From: CAVQWT01 sp963717705
Lineage (GTDB): Bacteria > Pseudomonadota > Gammaproteobacteria > Burkholderiales > Casimicrobiaceae
Reading direction: 5' to 3'
Assembly: GCA_963717705.1 (NCBI GenBank)
Contig: CAVQWT010000005.1
Coordinates: 434,001 to 498,000 of the forward strand
Length of the DNA stretch: 64,000 nucleotides
The translations under genes and the position numbers were made by a program. The notes below the pieces were generated by a model. That model did not search any database. It had not been told where the DNA came from and saw only the letters and a list, made by a program, of their open reading frames with translations. The first letter of the stretch is position 1. Each line of letters opens with the position of its first letter. Shown here in pieces: positions 43,743-63,285 of this stretch.

Positions 43743-44057
43743 TCAGCTCTCCGCCGCGAAGTTGATTTCCTGGCCCGGCTTGAGACAGACGTAGGCCTTC
43801 TTCCAGTTGCGCCGACGGCCGGTGAACTTCCCGAAGCGCTTCTGCTTGCCGCCGACGTTCACAACCTGGACGCTCTCGACCTGGACCTTGAACATCGCCT
43901 CGACCGCGGCCTTGATTTCCGGCTTCGTCGCATCCTGGACGACGCGGAAGACCACCTGCTCGTGCTTGTCGGCGATGTACGTGCCCTTCTCGGACACGAC
44001 CGGCGCGAGCAGCAAGGTGGCCAGGCGCTCGCTGTTGTATTGCTTGGTGACGTTCAT
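43743..44057 (-). CDS. rplW: 50S ribosomal protein L23
   Basis: A 104-aa protein that forms the docking site for trigger factor and SRP. LLAPVVSEKGTYIADKHEQVVFRV and KRFGKFTGRRRNWKKAYVCLKPG are diagnostic. The ATG at 44057 overlaps the rplD stop (ATGA). Confidence 0.96.
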   Translation of the reverse strand: MNVTKQYNSERLATLLLAPVVSEKGTYIADKHEQVVFRVVQDATKPEIKAAVEAMFKVQVESVQVVNVGGKQKRFGKFTGRRRNWKKAYVCLKPGQEINFAAES

Positions 44058-44677
44058 CCCAGCATCTCCTCGAATTGCGACACCGCGGCGCGGGTCAGGA
44101 GCACGTTGTTGAACTGCACCAGGCTGACGGGGTCCACTTCGCGCGTTTCCAGCACCAGCACGTCGTGCAGGTTGCGCGACGAGAGCAGCATGTTCTCGTC
44201 CAGGCTGTCGACGACCACCAGCACCGAGCCGGTGAGCCCGAACGCCTTGATCTTCTGCGCGAACTGCTTGGTCTTTGGCGAGTCCACGGTGATGCCCTCG
44301 ACGACCTTCAGCCGGTCCTCGCGGACGAGCTGCGAGAGGATCGACGCGATGCCGGCGCGATACATCTTGCGGTTGACCTTCTGCTCGAAGTTCTCGTCGG
44401 CCATCGACGGGAAGATCTTGCCGCCGCCGCGCCACAGCGGGCTGTTGGCCTGGCCCGCGCGGGCGCGGCCGGTGCCCTTCTGGTTCCACGGCTTCTTGTG
44501 CGACTTGTTGATCATGCCGCGCGACTTCTGCGCGCGCGTGCCCTGGCGGCCGTTCGCGCGGTACGCGGTGACGACCTGGTGGATCAGCGCCTCGTTGTAC
44601 TCGCGGGCGAACAGCGCGTCCGACGCGGCCAGCGTCGCATCCGCCTGGCCGTTGCCGTTGATGAGCTTGAGTTCCAT
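44054..44677 (-). CDS. rplD: 50S ribosomal protein L4
   Basis: A 207-aa tunnel protein that in E. coli represses its own S10 operon. MELKLINGNGQADATLAASDALFAREYNEALIHQVVTAY-type opening, and the tunnel loop (RANGRQGTRAQKSRGMINKSHKKPWNQKGTGRAR) is intact. No obvious S10-type L4 leader was recognised upstream of rpsJ. Confidence 0.97.
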   Translation of the reverse strand: MELKLINGNGQADATLAASDALFAREYNEALIHQVVTAYRANGRQGTRAQKSRGMINKSHKKPWNQKGTGRARAGQANSPLWRGGGKIFPSMADENFEQKVNRKMYRAGIASILSQLVREDRLKVVEGITVDSPKTKQFAQKIKAFGLTGSVLVVVDSLDENMLLSSRNLHDVLVLETREVDPVSLVQFNNVLLTRAAVSQFEEMLG

Positions 44678-44679
44678 CG

Positions 44680-45336
44680 TCAGGCCCCCTTCTTCGCCGG
44701 CGTCTTGACCGACGGGCGGACGATGATGTGGCCGCCGTCGGCACCCGGCACCGAGCCGCGGACGAGCAGCAGGCCGCGCTCGGCGTCGACGCGGACGACC
44801 TTGAGCGTCTGCACCGTGCGCGTCACGTTGCCGTGCTGGCCGGCCATGCGCTTGCCCGGGAACACGCGGCCCGGATCCTGCGCCATGCCGATCGAGCCCG
44901 GCGTGTTGTGCGAGCGCGAGTTGCCGTGCGACGCGCGGTTCGAGCTGAAGTGGTGGCGCTTGATCACGCCGGTGAAGCCGCGGCCCTTCGTCGTGCCGGT
45001 GACGTCGACCAGCTGGCCGACCTCGAACGCGGTGACGGGGAGCGTCGACCCCAGCTTGAGCTCGGTGAGCGCCTCGGGCGCCACCGGGAATTCGCGCAGC
45101 AGCTCGCCCGCCTCCACGCCCGCCTTGGCGAGGTGGCCGGCGGCCGGCTTGATGACGCGCGACGCACGACGCTTCCCGAAGGTGACCTGCACGGCCGAAT
45201 AGCCGTCGGTCTCGGGGGTCTTGATCTGCGTGACGCGGTTGTTGGCGACGTCGAGCACCGTCACCGGCACGGCGGAGCCGTCGTCGGTGAAGACGCGCGT
45301 CATGCCAATCTTGCGACCGACAAGTCCGAGAGTCAT
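44680..45336 (-). CDS. rplC: 50S ribosomal protein L3
   Basis: A 218-aa protein at the peptidyl transferase centre. MTLGLVGRKIGMTRVFTDDG, the GRGFTGVIKRHHFSSNRASHG loop with its conserved methylated-Gln region (GMAQDPGRVFPGKRMAGQHG) are present. ATG at 45336 is chosen over an in-frame codon at 45414, which would nearly reach rpsJ. Confidence 0.97.
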   Translation of the reverse strand: MTLGLVGRKIGMTRVFTDDGSAVPVTVLDVANNRVTQIKTPETDGYSAVQVTFGKRRASRVIKPAAGHLAKAGVEAGELLREFPVAPEALTELKLGSTLPVTAFEVGQLVDVTGTTKGRGFTGVIKRHHFSSNRASHGNSRSHNTPGSIGMAQDPGRVFPGKRMAGQHGNVTRTVQTLKVVRVDAERGLLLVRGSVPGADGGHIIVRPSVKTPAKKGA

Positions 45337-45431
45337 TGTTCGATTCCTTCTCACGCCGCCGATTGCGATTGACCGGCGGCTTGGCCCAATTTCCCCGGCA
45401 TCGTCGCCGGGCATCTGTTGCTTCTGTTGCG

Positions 45432-45743
45432 TTACTGCAGCTTGATCTCCACGTCCACGCCGGCCGGGAGGTCGAGCTTCATCAGCTGGTCCACCGTCTT
45501 GTCGGTGGGGTCGATGATGTCCATCAGGCGCAGGTGCGTGCGGATCTCGAACTGGTCGCGCGACGTCTTGTTGACGTGCGGCGAGCGCAGGACGTTGTAG
45601 CGTTCGATCTTCGTCGGCAGCGGGACCGGGCCCTTGACGACGGCGCCGGAGCGCTTCGCCGTCTCGACGATCTCGAGCGCCGACTGGTCGATCAGCTTGT
45701 AGTCGAAAGCCTTCAAGCGGATGCGGATACGTTGGTTTTGCAT
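45432..45743 (-). CDS. rpsJ: 30S ribosomal protein S10 (NusE)
   Basis: A 103-aa protein that serves in the 30S head and as the NusE partner of NusB. MQNQRIRIRLKAFDYKLIDQ and RSPHVNKTSRDQFEIRTHLR are invariant. ATG at 45743. In the 81-bp gap to tuf there is a 7-bp hairpin (45780-45786 with 45796-45802) with no T-run, so the S10 genes may be read from tuf. Confidence 0.97.
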   Translation of the reverse strand: MQNQRIRIRLKAFDYKLIDQSALEIVETAKRSGAVVKGPVPLPTKIERYNVLRSPHVNKTSRDQFEIRTHLRLMDIIDPTDKTVDQLMKLDLPAGVDVEIKLQ

Positions 45744-45824
45744 TTCGTTCCTCGTGAACGAGTGAATGGGTGATCGGCTGGACGGGCGGCTTGCACCCGT
45801 CCGCGCGTTCACTTGTTCACTGCC

Positions 45825-47015
<1,191 letters not shown>

Positions 47016-47037
47016 GGTCTGTATCCTCGATTCTCGA

Positions 47038-49131
<2,094 letters not shown>

Positions 49132-49260
49132 TTTGGTCTACGGTCCGCGGGCCGGTGCCGGGGGATCGCCCCCGCGCCTGCCCGCCGCGCCGTCCTGTCG
49201 TGTTGCGTACGGTTTTGTTCTGCCTTCGCCGCCGGCCGCGCCGGCGCTCCGGACCTGTCG

Positions 49261-49731
49261 TCAGAAGCGGAAGTGCGAGAACGCCTTGTTCGCTTCCGCC
49301 ATGCGGTGGACTTCCTCGCGCTTCTTCACCGCGCCGCCGCGGCCTTCCGCCGCATCGAGCAGCTCGGCCGCGAGGCGCTGGCCCATCGACTTCTCGCCGC
49401 GCTTGCGGGCGGCTTCGCGCAGCCAGCGCATCGCCAGCGCCATCCGCCGCACCGGGCGGACCTCCACCGGCACCTGGAAGTTCGCGCCACCGACGCGGCG
49501 GCTCTTGACCTCGACCATCGGCTTCGCGTTGGCGAGCGCCTGGTTGAAGACTTCCAGCGGATCCTTGCCACCCTTCTTGGTGATCGAATCGAACGCGCCG
49601 TAGACGATGCGCTCGGCCACCGACTTCTTGCCGGCGGTCATCAGCACGTTCACGAACTTGGCGAGATCGCTCGAACCGTACTTCGGATCGGGCAGGATTT
49701 CGCGCTTGGGTACCTCTCTGCGTCGGGGCAT
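49261..49731 (-). CDS. rpsG: 30S ribosomal protein S7
   Basis: A 156-aa primary binder of the 16S 3' domain. MPRRREVPKREILPDPKYGS and the hairpin VKSRRVGGANFQVPVEVRP are diagnostic. A 129-bp gap with GC-rich stems separates it from fusA; none has a terminator-like T-run. Confidence 0.97.
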   Translation of the reverse strand: MPRRREVPKREILPDPKYGSSDLAKFVNVLMTAGKKSVAERIVYGAFDSITKKGGKDPLEVFNQALANAKPMVEVKSRRVGGANFQVPVEVRPVRRMALAMRWLREAARKRGEKSMGQRLAAELLDAAEGRGGAVKKREEVHRMAEANKAFSHFRF

Positions 49732-49773
49732 AACGTCCTCAGTTCAATGCGTGGCGGGGCGCGTGGGCGCGCA

Positions 49774-50151
49774 TCACGCCTTCTTGGGCTTCTTGGCGCC
49801 GTACTTCGAGCGGGACTGCTTGCGGTCCTTGACACCCGCGGTGTCGAGGCTGCCGCGCACCATGTGGTAGCGCACGCCGGGCAGGTCCTTCACGCGGCCG
49901 CCGCGGATGAGCACGACCGAGTGCTCCTGCAGGTTGTGGCCCTCGCCGCCGATGTAGGAAATGACTTCGAAGCCGTTGGTGAGCCGCACCTTGGCGACCT
50001 TCCGCAGGGCGGAATTCGGCTTCTTCGGCGTCGTCGTGTACACACGCGTGCACACGCCGCGCTTCTGCGGGCTCTGCTGGAGCGCCGGGACTTTGCTTTT
50101 CGACACGGCGGGCTCACGGCCCTTCCGCACGAGCTGATTGATGGTTGGCAT
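49774..50151 (-). CDS. rpsL: 30S ribosomal protein S12
   Basis: A 125-aa decoding-centre protein. MPTINQLVRKGREPAVSKSK and the loop TTTPKKPNSALRKVAKVRL, with wild-type Lys43, are present, so the streptomycin-sensitive form is encoded. PGVRYHMVRGSLD is also intact. The ATG at 50151 is chosen; an in-frame ATG at 50331 would consume the leader. First gene of the str operon, about 270 nt after the promoter at 50430-50458. Confidence 0.98.
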   Translation of the reverse strand: MPTINQLVRKGREPAVSKSKVPALQQSPQKRGVCTRVYTTTPKKPNSALRKVAKVRLTNGFEVISYIGGEGHNLQEHSVVLIRGGRVKDLPGVRYHMVRGSLDTAGVKDRKQSRSKYGAKKPKKA

Positions 50152-50429
50152 CTCTTGTAAACCCGCTGAGTTGTCTTGAGTGTGCAACGCCGGCTGCAAG
50201 ACGCGCCGGCGCGCAGGGCTCATGGTTCTGCTGCCTGCCTTCGCGCGAGACCGGAGAGCGCCGCCGCACGATGCGAAATCAAAGTGGCCCAAGCGCATCC
50301 CGGCGTGTCGCCGGTCGGGAGCCTGGACCACCTTGCTCGCGCCACGGCACCAGCTCGTGAGAGCGGCGGCCGGGTACGCCTGCCCGGAACCACGCGATTT
50401 TCGGCGGGGCGTCGGGTGAAAAGACCAAA

Positions 50430-50458
50430 AGTTTAAGGCCTTACGGCGGATGTGTCAA
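50430..50458 (-). promoter_or_regulatory. Strong sigma-70 promoter of the str (rpsL) operon
   Basis: On the minus strand a perfect TTGACA (50458-50453) is spaced 17 bp from TAAACT (50435-50430). Transcription would begin near 50423 and run through a leader of about 270 nt before rpsL. The leader (50152-50423) holds no gene of its own that I can support. The promoter sits just downstream of the DUF3563 terminator. Confidence 0.8.
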
Positions 50459-50481
50459 CCCTGCTGTGGCGGCGCAACAAA

Positions 50482-50516
50482 GGGCGGCGGGCCGCAGTTC
50501 GTGCGGCCCGCCGCCC
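50482..50516 (-). terminator. Rho-independent terminator after the DUF3563 gene
   Basis: A perfect 15-bp GC-rich stem (50482-50496 pairs with 50502-50516) with loop GTTCG is followed on the minus strand by TTTGTTGC. It begins 18 bp past the DUF3563 stop and directly precedes the str promoter, so it insulates rpsL from upstream transcription. Confidence 0.85.
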
Positions 50517-50534
50517 CGGTCCCCGCCGGGCCGT

Positions 50535-50831
50535 TCAGTAGTAGCGGCCGCCGACGCCCTGCTCGAGCCGGCGCATGCGCCGTTCGAGGTCGTGGACGTC
50601 GTACGAGGCCGCCAGGAACGCCTCGTCGTCGCGCAGCCGGCGCTGCTGCAGCCAGCGGTCCAGCCGGAGCCAGGCACCCGCGGGATGCGCGGGCGCCGCG
50701 GCCCGGGTCGCCGCTTCCGGCCGGGCCGTACGGGTGCCGCCGCCGGGGGGGAGTCCGCCCAGGGCATCCGCCAGCACCGCGATGACGCCGGGCACGGCTT
50801 TGTGGTCGACAAACGAGTGGAGGGTCTTCAT
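50535..50831 (-). CDS. DUF3563-type small protein
   Basis: A 98-aa protein of unknown function. The C-terminal DEAFLAASYDVHDLERRMRRLEQG matches the DUF3563 pattern known from Burkholderia-type genomes (acidic stretch, then 'D-x-x-D-L-E-R-R-M-R'). The N-terminal half is a Gly/Pro/Ala/Thr-rich linker (PPGGGTRTARPEAATRAAAP) longer than I expect for the family. No signal peptide. ATG at 50831 follows the strong ribosome-binding site GGGAGA. It is divergent from the LysR gene across 248 bp, a common arrangement for a regulator and its target. Confidence 0.72.
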   Translation of the reverse strand: MKTLHSFVDHKAVPGVIAVLADALGGLPPGGGTRTARPEAATRAAAPAHPAGAWLRLDRWLQQRRLRDDEAFLAASYDVHDLERRMRRLEQGVGGRYY

Positions 50832-51007
50832 GGGGTCTCCCGAAGGGGTGGTACGGGGTTGTTGGCCTGATCGGCGCCCTTGTGGTGCGCCGCACCATGC
50901 CAATATCGGCCTCCCGCCACCCGAAATCCAATCGTCTCTTTGGATTGCGACCATCAGCCGCGCCGATGCCCCCGGCCCTCCGCGTCAGGGCGTCCGGCGC
51001 CCGGATT

Positions 51008-51035
51008 TTGCATTGCAACATTCTCCGACTATAGT
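51008..51035 (+). promoter_or_regulatory. Promoter of the LysR-type regulator gene
   Basis: TTGCAT (51008-51013) and TATAGT (51030-51035, 5 of 6) are spaced 16 bp. The start would be near 51042, about 38 nt before the TTG initiation codon. The region also drives, or overlaps the control of, the divergent DUF3563 gene. Confidence 0.6.
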
Positions 51036-51079
51036 GGTCGGATTCACATTGTTGGCCTTGTCGCCGCGGGAATCGGTCC

Positions 51080-52009
51080 TTGGAGCTCTACCAGCTGCGC
51101 AGCTTCGCCACCGTCGCCGAGCTCGGTCACCTGACCCGGGCGGCCGACCGGCTGCACGTCAGCCAGCCGGCGCTGTCGGCGCAGATCAAGGCGCTGGAAG
51201 ACGAGCTCGGCGTGCCGCTGTTCGACCGCGGACCGACCGGCATGACGCTGACCCCGGCGGGCAAGCGCCTGCTGCCCGACGCGCTGAAAGTGATCGCCGA
51301 CACCGAGGCGCTCCGCGGCGCCGCCGCCAGCATCAAGGGCGCCGTCGCCGGCCCGGCCCGGGTCGGCACGCTGTCCGACCCCGATTTCATCCGCCTCCCG
51401 GATTTCCTGTCCGCGTCGATCGAGCGCTTTCCGCTGATCGAGATCGAGCTGCACCACGAGGTGACCGGCGCCGCGTTCGCCGAAGTGCGCGACGGCCGGC
51501 TCGACATGAGCTTCTACTACGGCGACCTCGCCCACCCGACGGTGGCCACGGTGCCGCTGGCCGAGGTCGCCTACGTGGTCGCCGGGCCGGCCGCCTGGCG
51601 CGAACGAATCGAGGGCGCCGACTGGGAAACGATCGCCGGGCTGCCGTGGATCGCCGCACCGGCCATCAGCACCCACCGCGTGCTGGCCGAGTCGCTGTTC
51701 GATGCGCGGGGGCTGGCGCCGACGCAGCTGATCGGCGCCGACAACGAGGCGGTGATCCGGTCGCTGGTCCACGGCGGGCTGGGCATGGCGCTGATGCGCG
51801 AGGACGTCGCCGCCGCAGGCGTGGCCGCCGGCGAGCTCGCCGTGTGGTCCGACGCCAGGCTGGCGACGACGCTGCAGTTCATCTACCTCAAGGCGCGGGC
51901 GGACGAGCCGGTCGTGAGCGCGCTGCGCTCGGTGATCGAGGGGTTGTGGGGCGTGCCGGCTCAGCTGGCCAGCGCGCACCAGGCGATGCCGTCGTCCGAC
52001 CAGCCGTAG
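51080..52009 (+). CDS. LysR-family transcriptional regulator
   Basis: A 309-aa DNA-binding regulator. The winged helix-turn-helix (residues 1-60) reads ELYQLRSFATVAELGHLTRAADRLHVSQPALSAQIKALEDELG, an orthodox LysR pattern (family shown in short here: SQPALSAQIKALE). A periplasmic-binding-protein-like effector domain follows (about 90-300). The start is TTG at 51080. The last 49 bp overlap the 3' end of the convergent delta-60 gene. The effector and targets are unknown; the divergent DUF3563 gene is the obvious candidate target. Confidence 0.92.
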   Translation: MELYQLRSFATVAELGHLTRAADRLHVSQPALSAQIKALEDELGVPLFDRGPTGMTLTPAGKRLLPDALKVIADTEALRGAAASIKGAVAGPARVGTLSDPDFIRLPDFLSASIERFPLIEIELHHEVTGAAFAEVRDGRLDMSFYYGDLAHPTVATVPLAEVAYVVAGPAAWRERIEGADWETIAGLPWIAAPAISTHRVLAESLFDARGLAPTQLIGADNEAVIRSLVHGGLGMALMREDVAAAGVAAGELAVWSDARLATTLQFIYLKARADEPVVSALRSVIEGLWGVPAQLASAHQAMPSSDQP

Positions 52010-53856
52010 CTTCCGACCATCGCCTCGATCGTGGCCGGATCCGTGCTGTAGCGATGGTTGGAATCCCACGGGTTCCTGACGCCCTGTCGCCACGCGTTGT
52101 TGTACGCGCGGTAGACGGGCATTCGGCCCAGCGGGCACGACCGCGTCGCGTCGTCGTTCACCACGGCCGGCGTCCCGGCGAACGCCAGTCCTTCGTGATT
52201 CCACTGCTGCGCGGTTGCCGGCACGGGCACGACCTGCATCGCCAGCAGCTCATCCGACTCGACGGGGCTGACGGTGTAGAAGTGCGAGTTCGGACCGGGC
52301 TGCATGCTGCCGTAGAAGCGCGCCACGGCCGAGGTCCCGCCCGCACTCCATGACTGCCCGGTCCGCTGAAACGCTCCGGCGGTGCCGCTGTCGACAAGAC
52401 GCGACTCTGCGCTGCCGTCGAGCGTGTAGAAGAAGTGCCCCCCGGGTTCGGCGGGGAAGTCTCCGGTGTTGACATACTCGATCACCCGGCCCGCACCGGG
52501 GACCGCTTCCGCGACGCCGAGCAGGCGGGTCACCGCCATCGCCGGGTGCCTGACGTCGTCCACCGTCGCTCCGGCGGCAACGATCCGGCCGTCGGGCTGG
52601 ATGGCGAGCTGCCGAGCGTCTCCGGTCGGAATGGCGCCATGCACGACGCCGTTGACGCCGTAGCCGAGATTCACGAAGCCGTCCGGGTCGAACCGTGCCG
52701 ACATGAACCGGGAGCCGGCGATCACCAGCCGTCCGTCCGGCTGGATGGCGATCGCATGGGCCTCGAGGTCGCTCGATCGATCCGACACGCGGACCGAGCC
52801 GCTGCTTCCGAACGCCACGTCGATCGACCCGTCGGTGCCGAAGCGCGTGATCTGCGCGAAGCGACGGCCGGTGCCCTCGTCGGTGCCGAAGCCCGCGGCG
52901 ACGAGCTTCCCGTCGGGCTGCTGCAGCAGCGCATCGGCGCCGGACGGCGCGCCGGCGCAGGAGCGGACGCGGCCGTCGAGGCCGAAATCATGGTCGACCG
53001 AGCCGTCGACGGCGAAGCGCCACAACGTCGCGCAGGACTCCGCCGCCGGGGTTACATCGGCCGTCTCCCCCGCGACGACCAGCTTGCCGTCGGGCTCGGC
53101 GACGAGCGCATGAACGGTGCCGTCGACCGGCACGCTGACGACACCGGCGGTGCCGAAGGAGGCATCGATGGTCCCTTCCGGGTTGAATCGGGCGAGCAGC
53201 AGGTGGCGCAGGCCAAGGTGGGCGGCACTGCCGGCCACGGTGATCTTGCCGTTCGGCTCCACGACCACCGCGCTCACCGCCGGACCCGGAAGGAAGTCCG
53301 GCGGCCAGACCCCGTGGCTGGTCGCGACCCCGTTCGTTCCGAAGGTCGCGTCCACCGCGCCGTTGGCATGCCACTGGACGATGCTGATGGCAAAGGCGAC
53401 CTGCCCGGCGCCGGGGATCGTGATTCCCGCGCCGATCAATCGCCCGTCGTCGCGTCGGGCAAGCACGCGCGCACGAATGGGTGCGCTGCCGACGATTCCC
53501 GACACGCCGAAGGTGAAGTCCGGCGATCCGTCGATTGCGTATCGGGCCAGCGCAAACCGGTGCACCGGCGGCGACGATCCCGCGACGACACCTTCGCCGA
53601 TGACGACGGGCTTGCCGTCGGGCTGAAGCACCAGCCCGCTGGCGCCGATGCCCGCGAGTTCGACGATCGAGCCGGTTCCGCCGAAGGTCGGGTCGAGGTC
53701 GCCGGGGGCCGCGGTCGCGACGTCCGAGCCCACCGCCGTGGCCAGCAGAGCGAAGGCGACGGCGAGTGATGCGCCGCGGCGCATCGCCAGGAAACACGGC
53801 GCAGCCAGCGCTGGCGCGCGTGCCGTGGCGACGGCACGTCCGATGGTCAGGGTCAT
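51961..53856 (-). CDS. Secreted delta-60 repeat protein with DUF5648-like C-terminus
   Basis: A 631-aa protein (from ATG 53856) with seven delta-60 repeats, each pairing a (D-x-x-F-G-x-x-G) turn with a (QPDGK-x-x-x-AG) strand: LDPTFGGTG, PDFTFGVSG, VDATFGTNG, IDASFGTAG, VDHDFGLDG, IDVAFGSSG, VNLGYGVNG. Seven repeats fit a beta-propeller. The C-terminal 160 residues (HFFYTLDG, SHFYTVSPVESDELL, CPLGRMPVYRAYNN) resemble DUF5648. A signal peptide follows the in-frame ATG at 53784 (MRRGASLAVAFALLATAVGS), which may be the true start. The ligand and role are unknown. It sits between rpoC and rpsL and overlaps the LysR gene end by 49 bp. Confidence 0.82.
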   Translation of the reverse strand: MTLTIGRAVATARAPALAAPCFLAMRRGASLAVAFALLATAVGSDVATAAPGDLDPTFGGTGSIVELAGIGASGLVLQPDGKPVVIGEGVVAGSSPPVHRFALARYAIDGSPDFTFGVSGIVGSAPIRARVLARRDDGRLIGAGITIPGAGQVAFAISIVQWHANGAVDATFGTNGVATSHGVWPPDFLPGPAVSAVVVEPNGKITVAGSAAHLGLRHLLLARFNPEGTIDASFGTAGVVSVPVDGTVHALVAEPDGKLVVAGETADVTPAAESCATLWRFAVDGSVDHDFGLDGRVRSCAGAPSGADALLQQPDGKLVAAGFGTDEGTGRRFAQITRFGTDGSIDVAFGSSGSVRVSDRSSDLEAHAIAIQPDGRLVIAGSRFMSARFDPDGFVNLGYGVNGVVHGAIPTGDARQLAIQPDGRIVAAGATVDDVRHPAMAVTRLLGVAEAVPGAGRVIEYVNTGDFPAEPGGHFFYTLDGSAESRLVDSGTAGAFQRTGQSWSAGGTSAVARFYGSMQPGPNSHFYTVSPVESDELLAMQVVPVPATAQQWNHEGLAFAGTPAVVNDDATRSCPLGRMPVYRAYNNAWRQGVRNPWDSNHRYSTDPATIEAMVGSYGWSDDGIAWCALAS

Positions 53857-54034
53857 GGTCGATCTTTGCTTTGGGGCTACCGAACGAAGTCCGGTACGCT
53901 GGTGCCACGCTACCCCATCGCGGATTGCCGCTCCGTGCGCTGCCGAACGGAGTCCGCCATGCCGTTCATCCGCTGCATCGGGGAGCGCCGGTCGGCGACT
54001 CGAAGCGCCCCCGCGACTTCCGGCCGCAAGAAAG

Positions 54035-54068
54035 CAGGAGGCCGGCGGATCGCTCCGCCGGCCTCCTG
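54035..54068 (-). terminator. Rho-independent terminator of the rpoBC transcript
   Basis: A perfect 15-bp stem (54035-54049 pairs with 54054-54068) with a four-base loop (TCGC on the plus strand) is followed on the minus strand by CTTTCTTG. It starts 23 bp past the rpoC stop. The rest of the gap to 53857 holds no gene. Confidence 0.9.
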
Positions 54069-54090
54069 TTCGCAACGACCACGGCGACCG

Positions 54091-58404
<4,314 letters not shown>

Positions 58405-58444
58405 GCGTACTCCCGGATGATTCGTGTTGGGTGCGCGGCGGCGT

Positions 58445-62545
<4,101 letters not shown>

Positions 62546-62813
62546 GGGCACTTCTCCGAATCACGCCCGGACGCGACTGCGCGTCCGCCGTTCATCGACT
62601 GGTCGTTGGGCGCGTTGCACGCCCGGCTTGGTGGTTGGCCGCTACCAACCGCTGGCTGACGACGGCGCCGCGGGGGTTTCCCCGCGATGCCGCCCGACCT
62701 TGCCTTGATCCCCTGCAGTCGCTTCAGAGGACAAAGAGGAACGGAGCCGCGACGGCGTATCCGCTCTTCTTCGGCCTCTGATTCCGCGTTGCCGCGGCGA
62801 GCCAAAGAGGCGC

Positions 62814-62839
62814 AAAAGGCCGGCGGTCGCCCGCCGGCC
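62814..62839 (-). terminator. Attenuator hairpin between rplL and rpoB
   Basis: On the minus strand a 9-bp stem (62839-62831 with 62826-62818) with a 4-nt loop is followed immediately by TTTT (62817-62814). It stands 20 bp past the rplL stop. E. coli has a partial terminator at the same place that sets the ratio of ribosomal to polymerase transcripts, and this looks like the same device. Confidence 0.85.
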
Positions 62840-62859
62840 CGTCGCGCCGATACCGCGTG

Positions 62860-63237
62860 TTACTTGATTTCGGCCTTGGCGCCGGCTTCTTCCAGCTTCT
62901 TCTTCGCCGCTTCGGCGTCGGCCTTCGAGACCGCTTCCTTCACGGCCTTCGGCGCGCCGTCGACGAGGTCCTTGGCTTCCTTCAGGCCGAGGCCCGTCAG
63001 TTCGCGCACGGCCTTGATGACGTTGACCTTGTTCTCGCCGATCGTCGCCAGCATGACGGTGAATTCGGTCTGCTCTTCGGCGGCGGCGGCCGGGGCGGCG
63101 CCCGCCGGGGCCGCGACGGCCACGGCAGCGGCGGCGGAGACGCCGAACTTGGTCTCCATCGCCTTGATGAGCTCGGACAGCTCGAGAACGGTCATCGACG
63201 AGATCTTGTCGAGAATTTCGGTTTGGACTGCGGACAT
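62860..63237 (-). CDS. rplL: 50S ribosomal protein L7/L12
   Basis: A 125-aa stalk protein. The N-terminal dimer domain (ILDKISSMTVLELSELIKAME), an Ala-rich hinge (AAAVAVAAPAGAAPAAAAEE) and the C-terminal factor-binding domain (EFTVMLATIGENKVNVIKAVREL, KEAKDLVDGAPKAVKE) are all present. It follows rplJ by 48 bp. Confidence 0.98.
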   Translation of the reverse strand: MSAVQTEILDKISSMTVLELSELIKAMETKFGVSAAAAVAVAAPAGAAPAAAAEEQTEFTVMLATIGENKVNVIKAVRELTGLGLKEAKDLVDGAPKAVKEAVSKADAEAAKKKLEEAGAKAEIK

Positions 63238-63285
63238 TTGCGTGCTCCTGGAACGTGGAAAGATTGGTTTTCGATCGCGGTGAGG

